Assembly: GCA_023386865.1 (NCBI GenBank)
Contig: JAEWIV010000425.1
Span: 1 to 10,653, forward strand
Reading direction: 5' to 3'
DNA: 10,653 bases
DNA from: Pseudomonadota bacterium
GTDB taxonomy: Bacteria; Pseudomonadota; Alphaproteobacteria; Reyranellales; Reyranellaceae
Shown here: one piece after another, positions 1 to 5,998 of the stretch
Layout: each line of letters opens with the position of its first letter
Position numbering within the stretch: position 1 is the first letter of the stretch
Translations under genes and position numbers: made by a program
Notes under the pieces: model-generated
Databases searched by the model: none
Told to the model about the DNA's origin: nothing
Seen by the model: only the letters and a program-made list of their open reading frames with translations

Positions 1-169
1 GGATGGCGCCGACATCGGGATCATCGCCGCGCTCGCGGATTTGGGTGCGCAACGCGGGGGTGAGCTTGTCCGACATGGCGTTGCGCGCCTCGGGGCGATT
101 CAGGGTGATCAGTGCCACGCCGTCGCGGACCTCGCACAAAAGTTCGGTTGTGCCGGTATCGATTTCCAT
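1..169 (-). CDS. Enoyl-CoA hydratase/isomerase family protein, N-terminal part
   Basis: Only the first 56 codons are present; the gene continues beyond the left edge. The translation begins MEIDTGTTELLCEVRDG and then gives VALITLNRPEARNAM, the N-terminal strand and loop of the crotonase fold, where the Arg-Asn-Ala-Met stretch helps form the acyl-CoA site. Crotonase-family enzymes hydrate, isomerise or cleave acyl-CoA thioesters in the cytoplasm. The oxyanion-hole glycines and catalytic acidic residues lie outside the window, so the reaction cannot be fixed. The start is well supported: a perfect AAGGAGG lies 5 nt upstream. The gene is head-to-head with the hydrolase operon and its start is 15 bp from the neighbour's start. 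Confidence 0.88.
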   Translation of the reverse strand, partial: MEIDTGTTELLCEVRDGVALITLNRPEARNAMSDKLTPALRTQIRERGDDPDVGAI

Positions 170-184
170 GGAAGCCTCCTTGCC
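170..184. promoter_or_regulatory. 15-bp divergent interval holding both ribosome binding sites
   Basis: This is the whole gap between two divergent start codons. Read leftward it supplies AAGGAGG (175-181) for the enoyl-CoA hydratase gene. Read rightward it supplies a weaker GGAAG (170-174) for the first hydrolase, with a 10-nt spacer. No promoter fits in 15 bp, so each promoter must lie inside the opposite gene, or the transcripts come from elsewhere. Confidence 0.7.
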
Positions 185-1210
185 ATGACATTCCCGGTCA
201 CCGAACACACCGTCAAGACCGCCCGCCACACCACGGGCTATCTCGCCTGCGGAGCGGAAAAGGGCCCGCTGCTGATCTTCTGCCACGGCTGGCCCGAGCT
301 CTCGCTGTCGTGGCGGCACCAGCTTCCGGCGATGGCGGCGCTGGGCTTCCGCTGCGTGGCGCCCGACATGCGCGGCTACGGCCGCTCCCGCACCTATGCG
401 CGGTACGAGGATTTCGCGCAGGAGCCGATCGTCGAGGACATGCTGGAACTGCTGGCCTCGCTCGGCCGCGACAAGGCGGTATGGATCGGCCACGACTGGG
501 GCAGCTCGGTGGTGTGGAACATCGCCTCGCACCATCCCGACAAGGTGGCGGGCGTGGCGAGCCTGTGCGTGCCGTATATCGCCGCCGGCAACAGCATCGA
601 GAACCGTCTCGCATTGGTCGACCGTTCGATCTATCCCATCGACATCTATCCGGTCGGCCAGTGGGACTATCACCTGTTCTACGAAGAGAACTTCGACAAG
701 GCGCAGCGCGATTTCGAGGCCAACATCCGCAACGTCGTGAAGGCGATGTTCCGCAAGGGCAATCCCGCCGCCGTCGGCAAGCCCTCGGCGACGGCGTCGG
801 TGCGCAGGAACGGCGGCTGGTTCGGCGCCGGCGCCTGTCCCGACGTGCCGCGCGACGACGACGTGATCACCGAGCAGGACCTCGATGCCTACACCGCGGC
901 GCTGACGCGCCACGGCTTCTTCGGGCCGAACGCCTGGTACATGAACCACGAGGCCAACAGCCGATACGCCAAGCAGGCCAGGTCGCCGAAGCTGGCGATG
1001 CCGGTGCTGTTCCTCCACGCCGCCTACGACACGACCTGCGAAACCGTGAACTCGCGCTTTGCCGAGCCGATGCGCGCCGATTGCAGCGACCTCACCGAGG
1101 TGGTGGTGAAGTCGGGGCATTGGATGGCCCAGGAGCAGCCGGTCGCGGTCAATGCGGCGTTGACGAGGTGGCTTGCGGCCAAGCTGGCCGATTATTGGAG
1201 TAGGGTATGA
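185..1210 (+). CDS. Alpha/beta-hydrolase, epoxide hydrolase type (tandem copy 1)
   Basis: A 341-aa cytoplasmic hydrolase with the residue set of soluble epoxide hydrolases. It has the oxyanion motif HGWP (34-37), nucleophile Asp104 in GHDWG, acid Asp282 and base His312 in SGHWM. Cap-domain tyrosines, which in the family polarise the epoxide oxygen, fit Tyr162 (QWDY) and Tyr252 (AWYM). An Asp nucleophile with HGxP and two cap Tyr favours an epoxide hydrolase over an esterase or a haloalkane dehalogenase; the substrate is unknown. The reading frame stays open upstream to 41, but that would run antisense through the hydratase gene. The start at 185 matches the N-terminus of the downstream copy (MT...TEHT.KT.RH). 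The gene ends in an ATGA overlap with copy 2, indicating translational coupling in one operon. Confidence 0.9.
   Translation: MTFPVTEHTVKTARHTTGYLACGAEKGPLLIFCHGWPELSLSWRHQLPAMAALGFRCVAPDMRGYGRSRTYARYEDFAQEPIVEDMLELLASLGRDKAVWIGHDWGSSVVWNIASHHPDKVAGVASLCVPYIAAGNSIENRLALVDRSIYPIDIYPVGQWDYHLFYEENFDKAQRDFEANIRNVVKAMFRKGNPAAVGKPSATASVRRNGGWFGAGACPDVPRDDDVITEQDLDAYTAALTRHGFFGPNAWYMNHEANSRYAKQARSPKLAMPVLFLHAAYDTTCETVNSRFAEPMRADCSDLTEVVVKSGHWMAQEQPVAVNAALTRWLAAKLADYWSRV
287..342 (+). repeat. 56-nt exact direct repeat, copy A, inside hydrolase 1
   Basis: Identical base for base to 1309-1364. It covers codons 35-52 and two further bases at the same position in both hydrolase genes, from the HGWP motif onward. 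Every synonymous site in the tract is identical, although third-position differences are common in the flanking codons. Confidence 0.9.
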
Positions 1211-2232
1211 CAGTTGCGTTCACGGAACACACGCTCAAGACCTCCCGTCACATCACGGGCTATCTCGCCTGCGGCCCGCAGGATGGTCCGCTGCTGGTCT
1301 TCTGCCATGGCTGGCCCGAGCTCTCGCTGTCGTGGCGGCACCAGCTTCCGGCGATGGCGGCGCTCGGCTTCCGCTGCATCGCGCCCGACATGCGGGGCTA
1401 CGGCCGCTCCAGCACCTACATGCGGCACGAGGACTTCGCACAGGAGCTGATCGTCGAGGACATGCTGGAGCTCTTGGCCTCGCTCGGCCGCGACAAGGCG
1501 GTGTGGATCGGCCACGATTGGGGCAGCCCCGTCGTCTGGAACATCGCCGCCCACCATCCCGACAAAGCGGAAGGCGTGGCGAGCCTCTGCGTGCCTTACC
1601 TCGCGACCGGCTTCACGCTCGACACCGTGGTCGGGCTGGTCGATCGCACGGTCTATCCCGAGGCCGAGTTTCCGGCCGGCCAGTGGGACTACCAAGTCTT
1701 CTACGAGGAGAACTTCGATCAGGCCTGCAAGGGGTTCGAAGCCAATGTGCGCAATACGGTGAAGGCGCTGTTCCGCAAGGGCGATCCCAGATCGGTCGGC
1801 AAGCAGAGCCGCACCGCCTCGGTGCGCAAGAACGGCGGCTGGGTGGGCTCCAACGGATTCCCCGACTTCCCGCGCGATCCCGCCGTGATCACCGAGCAGG
1901 ACCTCGACGCCTACACGGCGGCGCTGACGCGCAACGGCTTCTTCGGCCCCGATTCCTGGTACATGAACCACAAGGTCAACGCCGACTATGCCCGCCGGGT
2001 GCCGAACGGCGGCAAGCTCGCCATGCCGGTGCTCTTCCTGCACGGCGCCTACGACCTGACCTGCGAGACCATGACGTCGCGGCTCGCCGAGCCGATGCGC
2101 CGCGACTGCGCTCAGCTCGCCGAGGTCGTCGTTCGCTCGGGTCACTGGATGGCGCAGGAGCAGCCGGTGGCGGTGAACGCCGCCCTGGCGAGGTGGCTGG
2201 CGACCGAGCTTCTTCACTATTGGCCAGGTTAG
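1207..2232 (+). CDS. Alpha/beta-hydrolase, epoxide hydrolase type (tandem copy 2)
   Basis: A 341-aa paralog of the preceding gene, about 74% identical by hand alignment (251 of 341). All catalytic positions are kept: HGWP 34-37, Asp104 nucleophile, cap tyrosines Tyr162 and Tyr252, Asp283 and His313. The last two are shifted by one because of a single-residue insertion near residue 265. Residues 31-120 of the core are about 91% identical (82 of 90). Residues 131-160, at the entry to the cap domain, fall to about 43% (13 of 30), which suggests different substrate pockets on the same catalytic core. The start overlaps the stop of copy 1 (ATGA) and has GGAG at 1197-1200 with a 6-nt spacer. Epoxide hydrolysis is inferred from the family; haloacid or lactone substrates cannot be excluded. 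Confidence 0.9.
   Translation: MTVAFTEHTLKTSRHITGYLACGPQDGPLLVFCHGWPELSLSWRHQLPAMAALGFRCIAPDMRGYGRSSTYMRHEDFAQELIVEDMLELLASLGRDKAVWIGHDWGSPVVWNIAAHHPDKAEGVASLCVPYLATGFTLDTVVGLVDRTVYPEAEFPAGQWDYQVFYEENFDQACKGFEANVRNTVKALFRKGDPRSVGKQSRTASVRKNGGWVGSNGFPDFPRDPAVITEQDLDAYTAALTRNGFFGPDSWYMNHKVNADYARRVPNGGKLAMPVLFLHGAYDLTCETMTSRLAEPMRRDCAQLAEVVVRSGHWMAQEQPVAVNAALARWLATELLHYWPG
1309..1364 (+). repeat. 56-nt exact direct repeat, copy B, inside hydrolase 2
   Basis: Partner of 287-342, lying 1022 bp downstream at the equivalent codon position of the paralogous gene. The pair is a natural substrate for unequal recombination between the two genes. Confidence 0.9.
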
Positions 2233-2234
2233 AC

Positions 2235-2705
2235 ATGCGTATCGTCGTGATCGCTCTCGCGGCCTGCGTCGCACTGCCCGTGGCGGCGCAGACGCCGCCT
2301 GCCCGTCAGGGAGCACCCGCTGCCTCGGCTCCGGCGCAGCAGACCAAGCCGCCGGCCAAGGACGGTCCGCTGCCGACCCTCAACATGGTCGTGCCGCAAC
2401 GCGACCGTGACGCCGCTTTCGCCTACTACCGCGACGAGATCGCGGCTGGCCGCTGCCCGGCGCCGCTGGTGCGCCGGGACAAGGCCTGCGGCGCTCCTGC
2501 TGCTCTCCCGGCGAAGACGTGGCGTCTCGACCAGCCGTTGCCCGACGGCCTGAAGGCCGAGGCGCCGCCGCCCGGCCTGATCGCCAGGCTGTCGCCGTCG
2601 CCGGCCGGCCATCAGTACATGCGCGTCGATACCGACATCCTCGTCGTCGGCATCGGCACGCGCAACGTCGCCGCCCTGGTCGTCGATCTCAGCCGGCTGC
2701 AATAG
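2235..2705 (+). CDS. Small secreted protein, RcnB-like C-terminal domain (tentative)
   Basis: A 156-aa exported protein. Residues 1-19 form a signal peptide (MRIVVIALAACVALPVAAQ) with likely cleavage after the VAA before Gln19. Residues 20-45 are a Pro/Ala/Gln linker. A middle region carries two cysteines (Cys74, Cys85) that could form a periplasmic disulfide. The C-terminus (about 103-153) resembles the RcnB-type fold of small periplasmic proteins: LPDGL, then PPGLIARL, then a Gly-x-x-Tyr-x-Arg-Val-x-x-Asp stretch (125-134), followed by a hydrophobic strand and VVDL. RcnB proteins influence metal homeostasis, but this match is by eye and no metal-binding residues stand out. The gene starts 2 nt after hydrolase 2 and has only a weak AGG upstream, so it is probably translated by coupling as the third gene of that operon. 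Confidence 0.78.
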   Translation: MRIVVIALAACVALPVAAQTPPARQGAPAASAPAQQTKPPAKDGPLPTLNMVVPQRDRDAAFAYYRDEIAAGRCPAPLVRRDKACGAPAALPAKTWRLDQPLPDGLKAEAPPPGLIARLSPSPAGHQYMRVDTDILVVGIGTRNVAALVVDLSRLQ

Positions 2706-2756
2706 ACCGGGCAGGCACGATGGGGCCGGCGGACTCCAGCTGAACCCGTCATCCTC
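2706..2756. other. Convergent gap without a visible terminator
   Basis: 51 bp between two convergent genes. I see no GC stem followed by a T run on either strand, so termination here may be Rho-dependent or may rely on the opposing transcription. Confidence 0.5.
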
Positions 2757-3329
2757 TTAGCGGCCCTTGATGCGCCGCCATGCGGCGAAGGCGCGGCGCG
2801 CTGTCTCGCCGCTCGGGATATGCAGGCCGTAGACGCCGCCGCCCGCGCTCACCTGCTCGGCGACGAACTCTTCGTAGGCCACCGCCTCGACCGCCTCCTC
2901 GGCGACCTGGTCGGCGAGGTTGGCCGGGATGGCGATCACGCCGTTGCGGTCGGCCAGCACGATGTCGCCGGCCTCGATCTGCAGCGGCTTCGCTGCCGGG
3001 CTGGCGGACCGGGCCCAGGCCGGGAGTCCGGCGCGGGCGATCTCCGCCGCATTGCGCAATGGCCTGTCGCTCACGATTCCGGCCGCGCGCCGGCGTGCGA
3101 GAAGAGCCACCGGCACCGAAAGCGTGCTGTCCTCGATGACCAGGACACCGCCGGGCGGCAAGTCGTCGATGGCCTTGCCCGCTTCACCGGCCATCGCGTC
3201 CTGAGCGGCCGTCAGCGGCCGCAGGCCGGGCAGCGGCCGTCGTTTCAGGCCGTGCTTGGTGAGAGCCGTCAGGACGCGCTTCGTGCCGACGGATAGAAGT
3301 TTGTCGCGGGTCGCCGGGGCGAGCGCCAT
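2757..3329 (-). CDS. RraA-like protein, shortened and probably non-catalytic
   Basis: A 190-aa protein with clear RraA/HMG-aldolase-type ends. The N-terminus MALAPATRDKLLSVGT..VLTAL..HGL matches the family opening. The C-terminal part has AGDIVLAD..GVIAIP (120-135), LADQVAEEAVE (138-148) and a closing FAAWRRIKGR. Relatives such as RraA (RNase E regulator) and HMG/CHA aldolases run to roughly 160-240 aa. Compared with the longer RraA-like proteins I know, this one seems to lack three stretches: about 30 aa after residue 47, several near 70-80, and about 15 near 112-119. The conserved Gly-Gly...Arg-Asp motif reads RPLRN (89-93), with Arg92 kept and the metal-associated Asp replaced by Asn93. 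The start at 3329 was chosen because it matches the family N-terminus and lies 4 nt after the GFA gene, which implies coupling. The reaction, if any, is unknown; a regulatory or structural role is possible. Confidence 0.8.
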   Translation of the reverse strand: MALAPATRDKLLSVGTKRVLTALTKHGLKRRPLPGLRPLTAAQDAMAGEAGKAIDDLPPGGVLVIEDSTLSVPVALLARRRAAGIVSDRPLRNAAEIARAGLPAWARSASPAAKPLQIEAGDIVLADRNGVIAIPANLADQVAEEAVEAVAYEEFVAEQVSAGGGVYGLHIPSGETARRAFAAWRRIKGR

Positions 3330-3333
3330 GCTG

Positions 3334-3813
3334 CTAACCGCGCCGCATCGCCTTGCGCCGCTCCAGGCTCTCGGCCGGCCAGGTCGCCTTGATGTCGTAG
3401 AACTCCGGCACAGCGGGCGTGCCCTCGGGCAGCACGACCCAGGGCTGCCTGGACATGGTGAAGATGTGGATGTCGGGCGGCATGGCGTCGGGATCATCGA
3501 GCGTGCCGACGCGCACGAAACGTACCGCGTCGCCCGCACCGGAATAGTTGCTCCACACGGCGATGCGGCAGGTCGGGCAGCGCCAGATCTTCTGGCCCTT
3601 GCCGCTGGCCGAGGGCGTGGCGACCATCTCGGGCTGGCCCGCCAGCAGCTCGACGCGGTCGGCCTCGATCATGGCGTTGAGCGCGAAGGCGGCACCGGTC
3701 TCGCGCTGGCACCAGCGGCAATGGCAGCAATGCACGAACAGCGGCTTGGAGGTCACGCGATAGCGCACCTGGCGGCAGGTGCAGCCGCCTTCATGGGTCT
3801 GGTTGCTGGCCAC
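3334..3813 (-). CDS. GFA family zinc-binding protein (Mss4-like fold)
   Basis: A 159-aa protein with the Cys pattern of the glutathione-dependent formaldehyde-activating enzyme/CENP-V family. It has GGCTC (9-13) and then HCCHCRWCQRETGAAF (28-43), giving Cys11, Cys13, Cys30, Cys32 and Cys35, plus a later CPTC (79-82). These ligands hold structural and catalytic zinc in family members. Gfa itself binds S-hydroxymethyl-glutathione adducts, but most members have no proven activity and a catalytic role here is unproven. The GTG start at 3813 follows GGAGGA with about an 8-nt spacer. The frame remains open far upstream, but that extension is antisense to the dehydrogenase gene. The gene is first in a leftward pair with the RraA-like gene and divergent from the dehydrogenase. 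Confidence 0.9.
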   Translation of the reverse strand: MASNQTHEGGCTCRQVRYRVTSKPLFVHCCHCRWCQRETGAAFALNAMIEADRVELLAGQPEMVATPSASGKGQKIWRCPTCRIAVWSNYSGAGDAVRFVRVGTLDDPDAMPPDIHIFTMSRQPWVVLPEGTPAVPEFYDIKATWPAESLERRKAMRRG

Positions 3814-3870
3814 GATACGAGTCCTCCAGCTAAGCTCGGCTTGAGATAGCACCGAGCGAAGGGGAGAGAA
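3814..3870. promoter_or_regulatory. Divergent intergenic region with a 6-bp inverted repeat
   Basis: 57 bp separates the GFA and dehydrogenase starts. It holds a leftward GGAGGA and a rightward AGGGGAGA ribosome binding site just before the dehydrogenase ATG. GCTCGG (3834-3839) and CCGAGC (3852-3857) form an inverted repeat with a 12-bp spacer, a possible operator shared by both genes. Its short arms mean chance is not excluded. Confidence 0.4.
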
Positions 3871-4659
3871 ATGGCCGGACGGCTTGCAGGCAAGGTGGCG
3901 GTGGTGACCGGTGCGGCGCCGCGCGGCGAGGGCGTCGGCAACGGCATGGCGACCGCCATCCTGTTCGCCCGCGAGGGCGCCAAGGTGGTGCTGGTCAATC
4001 GCAGCGCCGAGCGTGCCGAGAAACTCGCCAGGCAGATCAAGGACGAGGGCGGCGAGGCCTCGGTGTTCGCGGGCGACGTCGCCAAGGCCGACGCGGCCGA
4101 GGCGATGGCGGCCTTCGCGGCCAAGACCTACGGCCGGCTCGACATTCTGCACAACAATGTCGGGGTGGGCGCGCCGGGCACGCCCGAGACTGTGACGCCG
4201 GCCGACTGGCACAAGGTGCTGGAGGCCAACCTCACCACCACGATGCTGTGCAGCAAGTACTGCATCCCCGAGATGAAGAAGCGCGGCGGCGGCTCGATCA
4301 TCATGGTGTCGTCGATCGCCGGTGCCGTCGGCCTGATGGGCAGTCCCGGCGCCCTCGCCTATTCGACCGCCAAGGCGGGCCTGCACGGCTTCACCCAGTC
4401 GGTGGCGGCCGACTATGCGACGCAGAACATCCGCGCCAACTGCATCATCGTGGGCTCGGTGCACACGCCGATGGTCGCCCATCTCGGCGCCGAGGCGCGC
4501 GAGCGGCGCAAGAAGATGGTGCCGATGCAGACCGAGGGCACGGCGTGGGACATCGCCTATGGCGCGGTCTATCTCGCCTCCGACGAGGCGCGCTGGGTGA
4601 CCGGCGTGCTGCTGCCGATCGACGGCGGGCTGACGGCGCTCAGGGCTTGGCCGCGATAG
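3871..4659 (+). CDS. Short-chain dehydrogenase/reductase (classical SDR)
   Basis: A 262-aa NAD(P)-dependent oxidoreductase of normal length for a classical SDR. The Rossmann nucleotide motif is TGAAPRGEGVG (13-23), longer than the usual TGxxxGxG because of an insertion in the glycine loop. Asp69-Val70 contacts the adenine ring and the NNVG motif is at 95-98. The catalytic tetrad fits Asn120, Ser148 (MVSS), Tyr164 and Lys168 (YSTAK). PIDGG at 249-253 is the usual C-terminal strand. No cofactor rule is clean: Asn43-Arg44 after the second beta strand would allow NADP(H). The start has AGGGGAGA upstream. The following small secreted gene begins 28 nt later and is probably co-transcribed. The substrate, an alcohol or ketone, is not identifiable. 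Confidence 0.93.
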   Translation: MAGRLAGKVAVVTGAAPRGEGVGNGMATAILFAREGAKVVLVNRSAERAEKLARQIKDEGGEASVFAGDVAKADAAEAMAAFAAKTYGRLDILHNNVGVGAPGTPETVTPADWHKVLEANLTTTMLCSKYCIPEMKKRGGGSIIMVSSIAGAVGLMGSPGALAYSTAKAGLHGFTQSVAADYATQNIRANCIIVGSVHTPMVAHLGAEARERRKKMVPMQTEGTAWDIAYGAVYLASDEARWVTGVLLPIDGGLTALRAWPR

Positions 4660-4687
4660 TCTGTGTTCGTACTGATGAGGAACAGCG

Positions 4688-5125
4688 ATGCCCAAGGGTA
4701 CGATTGCACTGTTGGGAATTGCCGCAGCGTTCGCGGCAGGTCGGGCGGACGCCCAGAACGTCATCGACATGAAGGGCACCTGGACGGGCACGGCGCAGGC
4801 CATCGTCGACGGGCCGGCCGGTCATCATCCGCCTCCCGGCAGCCTGGGAACCAAGCCGGCCGGCAAGTATCGACTGAACGACGTCGTCATCACCCTCAAG
4901 ATCGAGGGCCAGGACGGCAGGCGATTCTGGGGCACCGTATCGTCGGCCAACAGGACCGAGCGGCTCATGGGGTCGCTCTCGATGGACGGCAGGCGGGTCT
5001 ACATGGTCGACGACGACGGTTACCTTGACGGCACGGTCGTCAACGTCGACACGCTCGACCTCTGCTATCGCCACGTGACGGCGGAGTCGGCGGTCGTCGC
5101 TTGCGAGCTGATGTTCCGCAAGTAG
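4688..5125 (+). CDS. Small secreted protein of unknown function
   Basis: A 145-aa exported protein. Residues 1-22 look like a signal peptide (hydrophobic IALLGIAAAFAAG, then ADA and cleavage before Gln23). The mature part opens with MKGTWTGTAQAIVDG, then a His-His-Pro-Pro-Pro patch (46-50), then alternating hydrophobic strands: VVITLKIEGQDGRRFWGTV (66-84), RLMGSLSMDGRRVYMVDDDG (92-111) and a C-terminal CYRHV...VACELMF. Cys126 and Cys139 could form a disulfide. The pattern suggests a small beta-barrel or beta-sandwich resembling uncharacterised proteins of rhizobial genomes; that resemblance is from memory. The start has GAGG with a 7-nt spacer. It follows the dehydrogenase gene by 28 nt and ends 3 nt from the convergent permease gene. 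No function is claimed. Confidence 0.82.
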   Translation: MPKGTIALLGIAAAFAAGRADAQNVIDMKGTWTGTAQAIVDGPAGHHPPPGSLGTKPAGKYRLNDVVITLKIEGQDGRRFWGTVSSANRTERLMGSLSMDGRRVYMVDDDGYLDGTVVNVDTLDLCYRHVTAESAVVACELMFRK

Positions 5126-5128
5126 CGG

Positions 5129-5998
5129 TCAGGTGGCCGCTGCTGCCCGGCGGTCGTGATGCCAGGTATAGAGGCCGCTCGCCACGACGATGGCCGCGCC
5201 TAAAATGGTCCAGCCGTCGGGAATGTCGCCGAACACCACGACGCTCAGCACCGTCGCCCAGACCAGCAGCGTGTAGTTGTAGGGCTGCACGGCGCCGGCC
5301 TCGGCATGGTCGAGCGCCTTGATCATCGCATAGTTGCCCACCGCGCCGACGGCCGAGATCAGCGCCATCAGGATCCAGGCCGTGAGGGTGGGCCATTGCC
5401 AGCCGATCGGTCCGACGAAGGTGACGGCGACCAGGGGCACCGCTGCCGCCCAGATCAACGATGTTTCCGGTGAATCCTGCCGCGCGGCGAGGCGCGTCAG
5501 GATCTGGTAGGCCGCCCACAAGACCGAGCCGGCGATCGGCAGCAGCACCGGCCAGTCGACGCTGCGCAGGCCGGGCTGGATGATCAGCAGCACGCCGGCG
5601 AAGCCCGCGGCGACCGCCAGCCAGCGCGCCAGTCCTGCCTTTTCGCCCAGGAACCATACGCCGAGGGCAATGACGATCAGCGGCGACGTCGCGGCCAGGG
5701 CGTGCGCGTCGGCGAGCGGCAGGTAGCGGAAGGCGAGCACGAAGATGGCGCTTTCGATCAGCAGGATCAGCGAACGGGCGAACTGCAGCCACGGCCGTTC
5801 CGATCGCAGCGCGCCGACCAGCCCCTGGCGGCGCACGATGAGCCAGCTGAACAGGAAGATCAGCGCACTGCGCACCCACATGATCTGGACGACCGCATAG
5901 TCGGCCACCAGGAATTTGCTGATCGCGTCCATGCTGGCGTAGCAGAACGTCGCCAGCAGGATGAAGAGAGCTCCCAGCGCGTTGTTGCGTCCCGTCAC
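5129..5998 (-). CDS. EamA/DMT-family inner membrane transporter
   Basis: A 289-aa hydrophobic protein with the two-repeat EamA layout of the drug/metabolite transporter superfamily. About ten membrane segments can be seen, near residues 8-28, 36-54, 73-91, 97-117, 125-142, 150-168, 180-197, 205-225, 240-256 and 262-279. Repeat signatures are present: FLGEKAGLARWLAVAAGFAG (116-135) and VFGDIPDGWTILGAAIVVAS (255-274). Members usually export amino acids, nucleobases or other metabolites; the substrate is not readable. The GTG start at 5998 overlaps the stop of the flavin monooxygenase gene as GTGA and has no strong ribosome site of its own, so translation is probably coupled to that gene. The short His/Arg/Ala-rich tail is likely cytoplasmic. 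Confidence 0.92.
   Translation of the reverse strand: MTGRNNALGALFILLATFCYASMDAISKFLVADYAVVQIMWVRSALIFLFSWLIVRRQGLVGALRSERPWLQFARSLILLIESAIFVLAFRYLPLADAHALAATSPLIVIALGVWFLGEKAGLARWLAVAAGFAGVLLIIQPGLRSVDWPVLLPIAGSVLWAAYQILTRLAARQDSPETSLIWAAAVPLVAVTFVGPIGWQWPTLTAWILMALISAVGAVGNYAMIKALDHAEAGAVQPYNYTLLVWATVLSVVVFGDIPDGWTILGAAIVVASGLYTWHHDRRAAAAT

Noticed and set aside
41..184. Upstream start for hydrolase 1
   Set aside because: The added residues overlap the hydratase gene antisense, have no counterpart in the tandem copy, and have no ribosome site.
1192..2316. Leftward open frame of 374 codons opposite hydrolase 2
   Set aside because: A shadow of the hydrolase gene with no recognisable domain.
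3330..3539. Upstream start for the RraA-like protein
   Set aside because: The extra 70 residues overlap the GFA gene in another frame and do not match the family N-terminus, which begins at 3329.
3814..4803. N-terminal extension of the GFA protein by about 330 residues
   Set aside because: It runs antisense through the complete dehydrogenase gene and lacks a ribosome site, whereas the GTG at 3813 has GGAGGA and gives normal family length.
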